From Actinomycetota bacterium (GTDB taxonomy: Bacteria; Actinomycetota; Acidimicrobiia; Acidimicrobiales; Iamiaceae), in assembly GCA_017882935.1 (NCBI GenBank), contig JADGOP010000017.1, positions 1 to 13,846 of the forward strand: a stretch of 13,846 nucleotides of DNA. Direction: 5' to 3'. The first letter of the stretch is position 1. Every line of letters begins with the position of its first letter. Shown piece by piece: positions 7,479-13,846 of this stretch. A program made the translations under genes and the position numbers. The notes below the pieces were generated by a model. The model ran no database searches. It saw only the letters and a program-made list of their open reading frames with translations, and had not been told where the DNA came from.

Positions 7479-7537
7479 GCGAATGTTCTGTGGGAAGCGC
7501 CGGATAGCGGGCACTTACGGGGTTAGCTACAGCAAGC
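7479..7537 (+). repeat. Left copy of 59-bp inverted repeat flanking the DUF1990 gene
   Basis: The repeat begins GCGAATGTTCTGTGGGAAGC and ends GGTTAGCTACAGCAAGC. It matches the reverse complement of 8148-8206 at 57 of 59 positions, differing only at repeat positions 21 (G versus C) and 37 (T versus G). Both copies point inward and enclose 610 nt. No target-site duplication is seen at the outer edges. Confidence 0.92.
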
Positions 7538-7595
7538 GCGGCCCTCGAGGCGGCCTGCCGGCCGGAGATCCGGGCGTCCGCGCGACACTTCGCCG

Positions 7596-8162
7596 GTGCT
7601 CCGTGTCCGCCAACCGTCCGACGCCGTCCTCACCGAAGCACTGCTGACCTTCAGCCGGCTCGAGCCGACCTACCCGGACCTCGGCGCATCGCTCGGCGAG
7701 ACGCTGCCGCCCGGGTACCACCACGGCCGCTCGTCGATCGCGCTCGGACGTGGTGACGAGGTGTGGGCCGCGGCACGCGGGGCGCTCGACCAGTGGCGGG
7801 CGCACACCGGCGCCGGGGTCCGGGTGTTCCCCGCCGACGCGCCGCTCGAGGCCGGCGCCACGGTGGCGCTCAGCGTACGGATCGGACCCGTCGTCGACGT
7901 GTTCGGCTGTCGGATCGTGCACGTCGTCGACGAGGCCGACCGCTACGGCTTCGCCTACGGCACCCTCCCCGGGCACCCCGAACGCGGCGAGGAGTCCTTC
8001 GTGCTCGACCGCACCGAGCACGGGTCGGTGATGTTCACCGTCACGGTGTTCGCCCAGGGAGCACAGCCGGTGACGCGCCTCGCGCAGCCGCTCACCAGTG
8101 CGGTGTCGCGCCTGTACATCGGTCGCTACCTTCGCTCGCTGCGGCGTGCTTGCTGTAGCTAA
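7596..8162 (+). CDS. DUF1990 family protein
   Basis: This 188-residue protein starts at a GTG, the first start in a frame that opens after a stop at 7524. No good ribosome-binding site is visible. The sequence fits DUF1990: TYPDLGAS near residue 25, LPPGYHH near 37, an ALDQW segment, GCRIVHVVDE, then FAYGTLPGHPERGEESFVL, which is the family's most recognisable stretch, and a closing RLYIGRYLRSLRR. The biochemical function of the family is not known to me. The final codons (ACCS and the TAA) lie in the right 59-bp repeat, so the present C-terminus was set by the repeat, just beyond the conserved domain end. The gene has the same orientation as the thiolase unit but is separated from it by the left repeat; no promoter is obvious. 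It looks like a passenger of the repeat-bounded segment rather than part of the acyl-CoA pathway. Confidence 0.8.
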   Translation: MLRVRQPSDAVLTEALLTFSRLEPTYPDLGASLGETLPPGYHHGRSSIALGRGDEVWAAARGALDQWRAHTGAGVRVFPADAPLEAGATVALSVRIGPVVDVFGCRIVHVVDEADRYGFAYGTLPGHPERGEESFVLDRTEHGSVMFTVTVFAQGAQPVTRLAQPLTSAVSRLYIGRYLRSLRRACCS

Positions 8163-8206
8163 CCCCGTACGTGCCCGCTATCCGGGGCTTCCCACAGAAC
8201 ATTCGC
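8148..8206 (-). repeat. Right copy of 59-bp inverted repeat, overlapping the DUF1990 stop
   Basis: This is the reverse complement of 7479-7537 with two mismatches. It reads GCTTGCTGTAGCTAACC at its inner end and ACAGAACATTCGC at its outer end. The inner 15 nt encode the last residues and stop of the DUF1990 gene. A G-rich tract (GGTTGGGGGGG) follows the outer end; the left copy has CCCCAAGT outside it, so weak inverted similarity may continue a few bases further. Confidence 0.92.
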
Positions 8207-8237
8207 GGTTGGGGGGGGCGCGGGTTGGCGGGGACCC

Positions 8238-8882
8238 TCAGTCGTCGGCTCGGGGGTCGTCGCGGTCGAGGTGCCAGTGGCGGACGACCGCACACAGCCA
8301 GCGGTCCTCGCCGAGGGGTGCGATCGAGAAGCGGCTCACCGTGTGCTGGCCGCCCTCGTGGTCGCCGTACATGATGTCGATGGCGAACACCTTGCGCTGC
8401 CCGATGAGGTCCTCGGCGACGGCCCGGAACTCGTCGTCGGCGTCACGGATGGCGGCCTGCCAGAACCCGAGGTCGCCACTGGCCACGTAGATGTCGCGGG
8501 TGTGGCGGCGGAAGCGGCTGACATCGGGTTGCTCGGCGTCGGCGGACCCGTCGTCGGGCGCGAGCTGCCACGAGTGGAGCACCGCGATGCCGGCGCCCGC
8601 GTTGCGCACCCCGAACGCGAGGTAGTGCGAGCCGTCGACCTCCCGCACGACGGCCTCGGAGCCCTCGACCTTCTCGATGTGGTCGTCGCCCCAGCGCACC
8701 TTCTGCGGCGGGTCCTCGAGACGGCCGGCCATGAGCAGCGGCCGGAGCCGCACCGACAGGGCCCGCTCGGCCAGGCGCGCCGACCGGTTCGACGAGCGCA
8801 CCGAACTGAAGGTCGCGAGTGCCAGCACCATCGTGCCCGTCGCGGTCGCGAGCGAGGCGATGGTTGTCCAGTCGGCGGCCAT
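8238..8882 (-). CDS. Membrane-anchored protein of unknown function
   Basis: This 214-residue protein has one N-terminal membrane helix (about 6-28, TTIASLATATGTMVLALATF), followed by a basic Arg/Ser-rich stretch (29-45) that by the positive-inside rule should be cytoplasmic. The soluble part contains LAFGVRNAGAGIAVLHSW, DIYVASGDLGFWQAA and FAIDIMYGDHEGGQHTVSRFSI, and ends in an acidic tail. The regular beta-like strands and the length agree with a conserved family I have seen annotated only as hypothetical in actinobacteria. I assign no function. The ATG at 8882 has no strong ribosome site. It lies 55 nt downstream of the broken isochorismatase gene on the same strand and may be transcribed with it and with the doxX-like gene. 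Confidence 0.75.
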   Translation of the reverse strand: MAADWTTIASLATATGTMVLALATFSSVRSSNRSARLAERALSVRLRPLLMAGRLEDPPQKVRWGDDHIEKVEGSEAVVREVDGSHYLAFGVRNAGAGIAVLHSWQLAPDDGSADAEQPDVSRFRRHTRDIYVASGDLGFWQAAIRDADDEFRAVAEDLIGQRKVFAIDIMYGDHEGGQHTVSRFSIAPLGEDRWLCAVVRHWHLDRDDPRADD

Positions 8883-8937
8883 CGGCGCACCCTAAGGGGC
8901 CACGGCGGCGATGCCACCCGGCGCCGCGTGCCCGACC

Positions 8938-9351
8938 TCAGGTGTCGAGCGACGCGACCCACTCGGCGACCGTGACCACCGTGGCCTGCCGCGGGAACAC
9001 CTTCTCGGTGAGCACGCGGTGCACCTCGTCGTCACGGTCGGCGCACGCGTCGGACAGCACGGTGAGTCGGAAGTCGAGGTCGGCCGCCAGGCGCAGCGTC
9101 GACAGCACGACGCCGCTCGTGGCGATGCCGGTCGCTGCCGGCGAGCGCCGAGAACGCGGCGTTGCGGGGACTGGCCTCAGGCGCGCCCAGTCGGAACGCC
9201 ACCCGCACGAACACCACCGTCAGCCCCGCGGCACGGGCCGCGTCGAGCGCGGCGACGGACCGGTCGAGCAGCGGCTCGACGCCCGAGAGGCTGTCGACGA
9301 TGCCGGACTGGAGGTCCACACCAACAGGGCGGTTCGGTCGGTGTCGGTCAC
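8938..9351 (-). pseudogene. Isochorismatase-family cysteine hydrolase, frameshifted and internally deleted
   Basis: Three segments in changing frames make up one gene. From a GTG at 9351 the first reads MTDTDRTALLV. The next codons, DLQSGIVDSLSGVEPLL, lie in another frame from about 9319, consistent with loss of one base near 9320. This second segment runs through VVFVRVAFRLGAPEASPRNAAFSALAG to about 9137. The rest, TGIATSGVVLSTLRLAADLDFRLTVLSDACADRDDEVHRVL to EWVASLDT, is back in the first frame and stops at 8938. Between the FSALAG and TGIATSG segments, family members carry about 50 more residues, including the catalytic Lys region (KRRxSAF); here these are absent, so an in-gene deletion accompanies the second frame change. 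The N-terminal Asp is retained. The product cannot be functional. It lies 40 nt after the DoxX gene on the same strand. Confidence 0.8.
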
Positions 9352-9391
9352 GATGCCATCCTCGGTGATCGACGGACGCTTGGACGTGAGG

Positions 9392-9922
9392 TCAGGCGTC
9401 TCTGGGAGGCCGGTAGAAGAGGCCGAGCTGCAGCCCCGCGCCCCCGAGCCCGACCACGAGGGCGATGAGGAAGCCGGTGAGGCCGTTGAAGCGGAAGGCG
9501 ATGCCGAGCGCGTAGTCGAGCGAGTACTTGTACGGCCCGATGGTTGCCACCGTCACCGCGATCAGCGCCAGGATCCAGTTGTACTCCCAGCCGCTCTTCA
9601 CGATGAAGAAGCCCTTCTTGATGTGCACGGTGTAGGCCGCCACCACCATGAGGGAGACGAACGCCGCCGAGGCGAGGGGGGTGAGCAGGCCGAGCGCCAT
9701 CAGGATCCCGGCGCCCATCTCGGTGCTCGCAGCGAGGATGGCGTGCACCTTGCCGGGTCGCATGCCCATGCTGTTGAACCAGTTCGCGGTGCCGGGGATG
9801 CGGCCGCCGCCGAAGAACTTGTTGTAGCCGTGCGCCGCCAGGGTGACGCCGGTGCCCACGCGGAGCATGAGCATGCCGTAGTTGACGGCATCGACGTCGC
9901 TCGCCGTGAAGTGTTGCAGCAC
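9392..9922 (-). CDS. DoxX family membrane protein
   Basis: This 176-residue integral membrane protein has hydrophobic segments at about 15-34, 62-80, 83-98, 114-131 and 147-170. The first contains LRVGTGVTLAAHGYNKFFGGG, and the second and third follow the DoxX pattern (ILAASTEMGAGILMALGLLTPLAS). DoxX proteins have four core helices; the fifth segment here is a C-terminal extension ending in RPPRDA. Members have been linked to thiol and redox stress membrane complexes or to quinone-linked oxidation, but the role of this one cannot be assigned. The start is a GTG at 9922 with only a weak ribosome site. The decayed isochorismatase gene lies directly downstream. The 69 nt up to the divergent enoyl-CoA hydratase gene must hold both promoters. 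Confidence 0.85.
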   Translation of the reverse strand: MLQHFTASDVDAVNYGMLMLRVGTGVTLAAHGYNKFFGGGRIPGTANWFNSMGMRPGKVHAILAASTEMGAGILMALGLLTPLASAAFVSLMVVAAYTVHIKKGFFIVKSGWEYNWILALIAVTVATIGPYKYSLDYALGIAFRFNGLTGFLIALVVGLGGAGLQLGLFYRPPRDA

Positions 9923-9974
9923 GCAGGCGAGGGTAGCGGACCTGACGGACCATCAGACAAGGCCCCCCGCCCTC

Positions 9975-9980
9975 TACGCT
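9975..9980 (+). promoter_or_regulatory. Possible -10 box for the enoyl-CoA hydratase gene
   Basis: TACGCT fits the actinobacterial TAnnnT -10 pattern and ends 11 nt before the ATG. A transcript from it would have a leader of only about 4-5 nt, which agrees with the lack of any purine-rich ribosome site upstream of the ATG. No convincing -35 is seen at normal spacing. Confidence 0.3.
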
Positions 9981-9991
9981 CGACCTCCGAT

Positions 9992-10846
9992 ATGAGCGAC
10001 GCGACGAACCCCCGCACCCCGACCGCCGAACTGCCCCTCGACGAGCAGGTCCGCTACCGCCTCGACGGCGGCGTGGCGTGGATCACGCTCGATCGTCCCG
10101 ACGTGAAGAACGCGGTGTCGCCCTACCAGCGCGACCGGGTCATCGAGCTGCTCGAGGGCGCCAGCGAGCAGCTCGCAGTTCGCGCCGTGGTGCTCACCGC
10201 CACGGGCGACGCCTTCTGCACCGGCGCCGACCTCCGGGCCCGCCAGCGCGAGGTCCCCAAGCCCGAAGGTGCCCCCGACCGGCCCATCGGGCACGTCGGC
10301 CGCGTCATCCGCAACGGTGCGCAGCGACTCGTGAGCGCGGTGATGGACTGCGACAAGCCCGTCATCGCCGCGGTCAACGGCACCGCCGCCGGCATCGGTG
10401 CCCACCTGGCGCTCGCCGCCGACCTGGTGGTGGCCGCCGAGAACGCCCGGTTCATCGAGGTGTTCGTGCGCCGCGGCCTGGTCCCCGACGGGGCCGGCGC
10501 CTACCTGCTCCCCCGCCTCATCGGCCTGCACCGCGCCAAGGAGCTGATGTTCTTCGGCGACGACGTCTCGGCCATCGACGCGCTGCAGATCGGCCTCATC
10601 AACAAGGTCGTGCCGGCGTCGCACCTCGAGGCCGAGGCGGGCAGCTGGGCCCGTCGCCTGGCGTCCGGTCCCACGCACGCCCTGGGCCTCACCAAGGTGC
10701 TCCTCAACCGGTCGCTCGACTCCGACCGGGCCACCGCCCTGCTCGACGAGTCGTGGGCGCAGGAGATGAACATGCAGACCCGCGACGCCAACGAGGGCGT
10801 GCAGGCCTTCATCGAGCGCCGCGACCCCGACTACCAGGGCTGGTAG
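9992..10846 (+). CDS. Enoyl-CoA hydratase/isomerase (crotonase superfamily)
   Basis: This 284-residue crotonase-fold protein has VAWITLDRPDVKNAVS (28-43), the CoA and oxyanion region GDAFCTGADLRAR (72-84), NGTAAGIGAHLALAADLVVA (129-148) and LVPDGAGAYLLPRLIG (163-178). The two Glu of classical hydratases are replaced: His138 at the Glu144 position and Phe158 at the Glu164 position of rat enoyl-CoA hydratase. Asp166 in PDGAG matches the Asp of PaaG-like isomerases, so double-bond isomerisation or a related reaction is as likely as hydration. The ATG at 9992 was chosen because the sequence similarity begins shortly after it; the frame is open much further upstream, but that stretch runs antisense through other genes. 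It is separated from the catabolic units of region 1 and converges on the PAS-GGDEF-EAL gene with 15 nt between stops. Confidence 0.88.
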   Translation: MSDATNPRTPTAELPLDEQVRYRLDGGVAWITLDRPDVKNAVSPYQRDRVIELLEGASEQLAVRAVVLTATGDAFCTGADLRARQREVPKPEGAPDRPIGHVGRVIRNGAQRLVSAVMDCDKPVIAAVNGTAAGIGAHLALAADLVVAAENARFIEVFVRRGLVPDGAGAYLLPRLIGLHRAKELMFFGDDVSAIDALQIGLINKVVPASHLEAEAGSWARRLASGPTHALGLTKVLLNRSLDSDRATALLDESWAQEMNMQTRDANEGVQAFIERRDPDYQGW

Positions 10847-10861
10847 CGGCCGGCGCGGCCC

Positions 10862-13678
10862 TCAGAGGATGTAGTCGCCCCGGGCCAGCATCTCGGCGAA
10901 GTCGGCGGCGCAGAGCGGCGCGCTGAAGCGGAAGCCCTGGGCCATGTCGCAGCCGAGCGCCCGCAGCTCGGCCAGCTGCTCCGCGGTCTCGACGCCCTCG
11001 GCCACGGCCTGCATGCCGAGCGTGTGGGCGAGCGCCACGATCGCCGCGGTGACCTCCTGGTCGCCGGAGCGGTGGCCGATGCCGAACACGAAGCTCTGGT
11101 CGACCTTGAGCAGGTCGACGGGGAGGCGGGTGAGGTAGCTGAGCGACGAGTAGCCCGTGCCGAAGTCGTCGACCGCGATGCGGACGCCGAGCGCGCGCAG
11201 GGCGCCGAGCACCTTGGACGTGGCCGCGGCATCGGCCATGAGGGTGCCTTCGGTGACCTCGAGCAGGAGGCGCTCGGGCGCGATGCCGCTGCTCTCGAGC
11301 ACCAGCCGCACCTCGTCGACGAGGCCCGGGTCGCTCAGCTGACCCGCGGAGATGTTGACGAACACGTCGACGGGCCTGCCGCCCTCGATGACGGTCCAGC
11401 TGACGGCCTGCCGGCACGCCTCCTGCAGGACCCAGCTGCCCAGCGGCTGGAGCAGGCCACTCTCCTCGGCGACCGCGAGGAACTTGGCGGGGCCGAGCTG
11501 TCCGCTCTCGGGGTGGTTCCAGCGCAGCAGGGCCTCGGCCCCGAGGATGGCGCCGGATCGCAGGTCGATGACGGGCTGGAAGTGGAGCAGGAACTCGTCG
11601 CGCTCGATGCCGCGGCGCAGGGCCTGCTCGGTGGCGAGCCGGGTGACCACGCGGGCCCGCAGGTCGTGGTCGAACACCTCGACGCGGTCGCGGCCCCGGC
11701 TCTTGGCCACGTACATGGCGGCGTCGGCGTCGCGCAGCAGCTCGCCCGGCTTCTCGTGCCCGGAGGCGACGACCACGCCGATGCTCACCGACACGTGCAC
11801 CTGCGAGTCGCCCACGTCGACCAGGCCTGCGGTCTGCTGCAGGATGCGGTCGGCGAGCGCGATGGCCGTCTCGGGGCCCTCGACCCCCTCGCACACGATG
11901 ACGAACTCGTCGCCACCGAAGCGGGCCACGAGGTCGCCGGGGCGGACGGTGGCCACCAGGCGGTCGGCGAGGGCCACGAGGAGCTCGTCGCCGGCCTGGT
12001 GACCGAGGCTGTCGTTGACCACCTTGAAGCGGTCGAGGTCGATGAAGAGGAGCGCGACGACGTCCTCCTCCGCGCCGGCCTTCTCGAGGGCGGTGGCGAG
12101 GCGCTCGATGAGCAGCATGCGGTTGGGGAGGCCGGTGAGCGGGTCGTGGCGGGCCTGGCGCACGAGCTCGTGCTGGTAGTGCTTCAGGTCGCTGATGTCG
12201 CGGGCGATGCTGGCGTACCAGCGGCTCTCGCCCTCGTCGTCGGTGCCGGCGAGCACCACCTGCGACATGGGGATCTCGCTGCCGTCGGCGCGCAGCAGGT
12301 TGAGCTCGCCGCTCCACACGTGCTCGTCGGTGACCGCGTCGAGCGTGCCGCCGAGCAGCTGCACCCAGGCCGCCTCGGAGAAGCCGTGCTGGAGCTCGAG
12401 GGATCCGAGGTCGGTGCGCTCGCCGACCCCGAACACCTCGCGCGCCGAGCGGTTGAGGAACTCGACCGCGAGGTCCTCGCCCACGATCGCCACCACGTCG
12501 GGGGTGTTCTCGACGATGGCCTGGAACCGCAGCGACTCGCGACGGGCCGCCACCAGGTCGGTGACGTCGTGCAAGGTGCCGACATGGCCCTCGACGACGC
12601 CGTTGCCGGCCCGGAGCGGGGTGGTGCAGGCGTCGACCCAGCGATCGCTGCCGTCGGGTCGGTGCACCCGGAACCGGATGCCGAAGCCGTCGAGCGAGGC
12701 CTCGGCCTCCCAGCGGTCGCGGAGGACTCCGGCGTCGTCCGGGTGGATCACCGACCACACGGTGTCGTCGAGCCCCACGTCGCGCCCGGTGATCTCGAAC
12801 CACCGGTCGTTGGCGTAGGTGAGGTGGCCGTCGAGGTCGCACTCGAAGATGGCACTCGGCGACGACGCCGCGAGCGAGCGAAAGCGCTCTTCGCTGGCGC
12901 GCAGCGCGGCCTCGGCGAGCCGGCGATCGGTGATGTCGCGCCCGTTGCCGAGGATGCCCCGGACCTCGGGGTTGTCGAGCAGGTTGCGGATCGATCCCTC
13001 GATCCAGCGGTAGCTGCCGTCGGCGCGCCGCGCCCGCATCTCGACCCGGGCGACCTTGTCGGGGTGCTCGAGCACGCGCACCATGGCCGCGGTGACCGAG
13101 TCGTGGTCGTCGGGGTGGAGGATGTCGAGGATCTGCGAGGAGAGCAGCTCGTCGGGCCGGGCCCCGAGGGTGCGCAGCATGGCCGTGTTGGCGAAGCGCA
13201 CGATGCCGTCGGGATCGGTGACGAGCACGATGTCGGACGAGTTCTGCACGAGCGCGTGGTAGCGGTCGCCGTCGGGGTCGGGGGCGGGCTCCTGGGTGGC
13301 ACCCGAGAGGAACGGCCTGATGGTGACCACGATGGAATCGGCCTCGCCGGTGTGGAGCGGCTGCACGGTGAGCTCGGCCCAGGGCGCCCGGGGCAGGTCG
13401 TAGAGCACCCGGACGGCAAGGTTCTGGGGCGTCGAGGGGTCGCGCTGGATGCGCAGCAGGGCATCGTTGAGCCGGCCCCGGTCGCCCCGGTAGACGAGGT
13501 CGAAGAGGGGGGTGTCGTCGAGCTTGTCGGCGGGCACCGAGAAGGCGGTCGACGCGGACGGGCTCGCAGAGCGGACGACATGGCCCGAATCGACGACGAG
13601 GACCACTTCGGGTCCCCTCGGGTCGTGGGCGGCGTCGTCCGAAGTCATGCTGCCGGCCAGACCTGCTCCACCGTCCAC
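10862..13678 (-). CDS. Four-PAS GGDEF-EAL c-di-GMP turnover protein
   Basis: This 938-residue protein has no membrane helix, so it is a cytoplasmic sensor. PAS-like units lie at about 22-125 (most degenerate), 138-255, 261-380 and 383-500; the second and third contain HPDD and R-DGS-RW motifs and GR/LHDIT or DVTD ends. The GGDEF domain (about 505-670) has DPLTGLPNR, an intact GGDEF at 588-592 and an RxxD inhibitory site, RPGD, at 579-582. The EAL domain (about 685-935) has EALLRW (715-720), Asn775, Glu807 in EVTE, DDFGTGYSSL (837-846), KVD (858-860) and EGVE (894-897), the residues expected for metal binding and catalysis. Both cyclase and phosphodiesterase activity are therefore possible, with PAS signals choosing between them. 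The GTG at 13678 follows AGGGGGCGAG; an ATG at 13648 is the alternative. It stands alone, with no operon partner visible. Confidence 0.93.
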   Translation of the reverse strand: MDGGAGLAGSMTSDDAAHDPRGPEVVLVVDSGHVVRSASPSASTAFSVPADKLDDTPLFDLVYRGDRGRLNDALLRIQRDPSTPQNLAVRVLYDLPRAPWAELTVQPLHTGEADSIVVTIRPFLSGATQEPAPDPDGDRYHALVQNSSDIVLVTDPDGIVRFANTAMLRTLGARPDELLSSQILDILHPDDHDSVTAAMVRVLEHPDKVARVEMRARRADGSYRWIEGSIRNLLDNPEVRGILGNGRDITDRRLAEAALRASEERFRSLAASSPSAIFECDLDGHLTYANDRWFEITGRDVGLDDTVWSVIHPDDAGVLRDRWEAEASLDGFGIRFRVHRPDGSDRWVDACTTPLRAGNGVVEGHVGTLHDVTDLVAARRESLRFQAIVENTPDVVAIVGEDLAVEFLNRSAREVFGVGERTDLGSLELQHGFSEAAWVQLLGGTLDAVTDEHVWSGELNLLRADGSEIPMSQVVLAGTDDEGESRWYASIARDISDLKHYQHELVRQARHDPLTGLPNRMLLIERLATALEKAGAEEDVVALLFIDLDRFKVVNDSLGHQAGDELLVALADRLVATVRPGDLVARFGGDEFVIVCEGVEGPETAIALADRILQQTAGLVDVGDSQVHVSVSIGVVVASGHEKPGELLRDADAAMYVAKSRGRDRVEVFDHDLRARVVTRLATEQALRRGIERDEFLLHFQPVIDLRSGAILGAEALLRWNHPESGQLGPAKFLAVAEESGLLQPLGSWVLQEACRQAVSWTVIEGGRPVDVFVNISAGQLSDPGLVDEVRLVLESSGIAPERLLLEVTEGTLMADAAATSKVLGALRALGVRIAVDDFGTGYSSLSYLTRLPVDLLKVDQSFVFGIGHRSGDQEVTAAIVALAHTLGMQAVAEGVETAEQLAELRALGCDMAQGFRFSAPLCAADFAEMLARGDYIL

Positions 13679-13790
13679 CTCGCCCCCTGGCTCGAGACCA
13701 CCACCGCGCCGAAAACGTCCTCACGGAGAGTAGTCGACTGTTGGTTGACGCAGAGTGTGTCCTGGGCGGTCGTGTCCGACGTCACGCTCG

Positions 13791-13820
13791 GCCGGAGAGG
13801 TCAGCCGGCTTCTCTCCGGC
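13791..13820. other. Strong hairpin in the gene-free right end
   Basis: GCCGGAGAG (13791-13799) and CTCTCCGGC (13812-13820) form a perfect 9-bp stem around a 12-nt loop that itself contains AGCCGGCT. No T-run follows on either strand. It may be a terminator for a gene beyond the window or a regulatory element upstream of the PAS-GGDEF-EAL gene. The remainder of 13679-13846 shows no gene. Confidence 0.5.
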
Positions 13821-13846
13821 GACGCGGATCCGGACGGCACCGCGTG

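Noticed and set aside
6270..7514. Long reverse-strand open frame opposite the thiolase gene
   Set aside because: It is Gly/Val/Ala/Asp-rich low-complexity translation without motifs, caused by GC codon bias opposite a clear thiolase.
7479..8206. Integron cassette with attC sites, or a CRISPR pair
   Set aside because: The repeats are inverted rather than direct, only two copies exist 610 nt apart, and the GTTAGCT motif does not match the attC core GTTRRRY.
10809..13724. A 971-codon open frame on the reverse strand overlapping the PAS-GGDEF-EAL gene
   Set aside because: Its translation is Arg/Pro/Ala-rich with no domain, the usual shadow of GC-rich coding; the 938-residue frame carries clear PAS, GGDEF and EAL motifs.

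Overview
The window is GC-rich throughout, densely coded and uses many GTG starts. The proteins look actinobacterial: steroid or acyl-CoA type beta-oxidation enzymes, an LpqC-like lipoprotein esterase and a DUF1990 protein. I infer a high-GC actinomycete, perhaps of the Acidimicrobiia, but no rRNA or other marker is present to settle this. No tRNA, rRNA or CRISPR array was seen.

Region 1 (1-7457) is an acyl-CoA catabolic gene set in three transcription units. A forward unit encodes two MaoC hot-dog hydratase subunits (the first cut by the window edge) and an acyl-CoA dehydrogenase. A reverse unit encodes a CaiB/BaiF CoA-transferase followed, with a 4-nt GTGA overlap, by a secreted lipoprotein esterase. 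A second forward unit encodes an HMG-CoA-synthase-like protein fused to a DUF35 OB-fold, followed by an SCP2-type thiolase. The last two units diverge from 150 nt that hold a perfect 15-bp palindrome and a TACAAT -10 box. CoA transfer, dehydrogenation, hydration and thiolytic or aldolytic cleavage together could make a complete side-chain or acyl-chain shortening pathway. No hydroxyacyl-CoA dehydrogenase is present, which fits a retro-aldol route or a gene elsewhere. Three proteins lack family catalytic residues (MaoC-1, the acyl-CoA dehydrogenase and the HMGCS-like protein), so the set probably works as hetero-oligomers in which one partner is non-catalytic, as in the mycobacterial cholesterol side-chain enzymes ChsE1/ChsE2, ChsH1/ChsH2 and Ltp2-DUF35.

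Region 2 (7479-8206) is a DUF1990 gene enclosed by 59-bp inverted repeats (57/59 identical). The right repeat supplies the last codons and the stop of the gene. This is the most unusual structure in the window.

Region 3 (8238-9922, reverse strand) holds a DoxX-family membrane protein, a decayed isochorismatase-family hydrolase with two frame breaks and an internal deletion, and a membrane-anchored protein of unknown function.

Region 4 holds a forward enoyl-CoA hydratase/isomerase (9992-10846) and, convergent with it, a 938-residue reverse-strand four-PAS GGDEF-EAL protein whose two c-di-GMP domains both look intact. The last 168 nt contain no gene and one strong hairpin.
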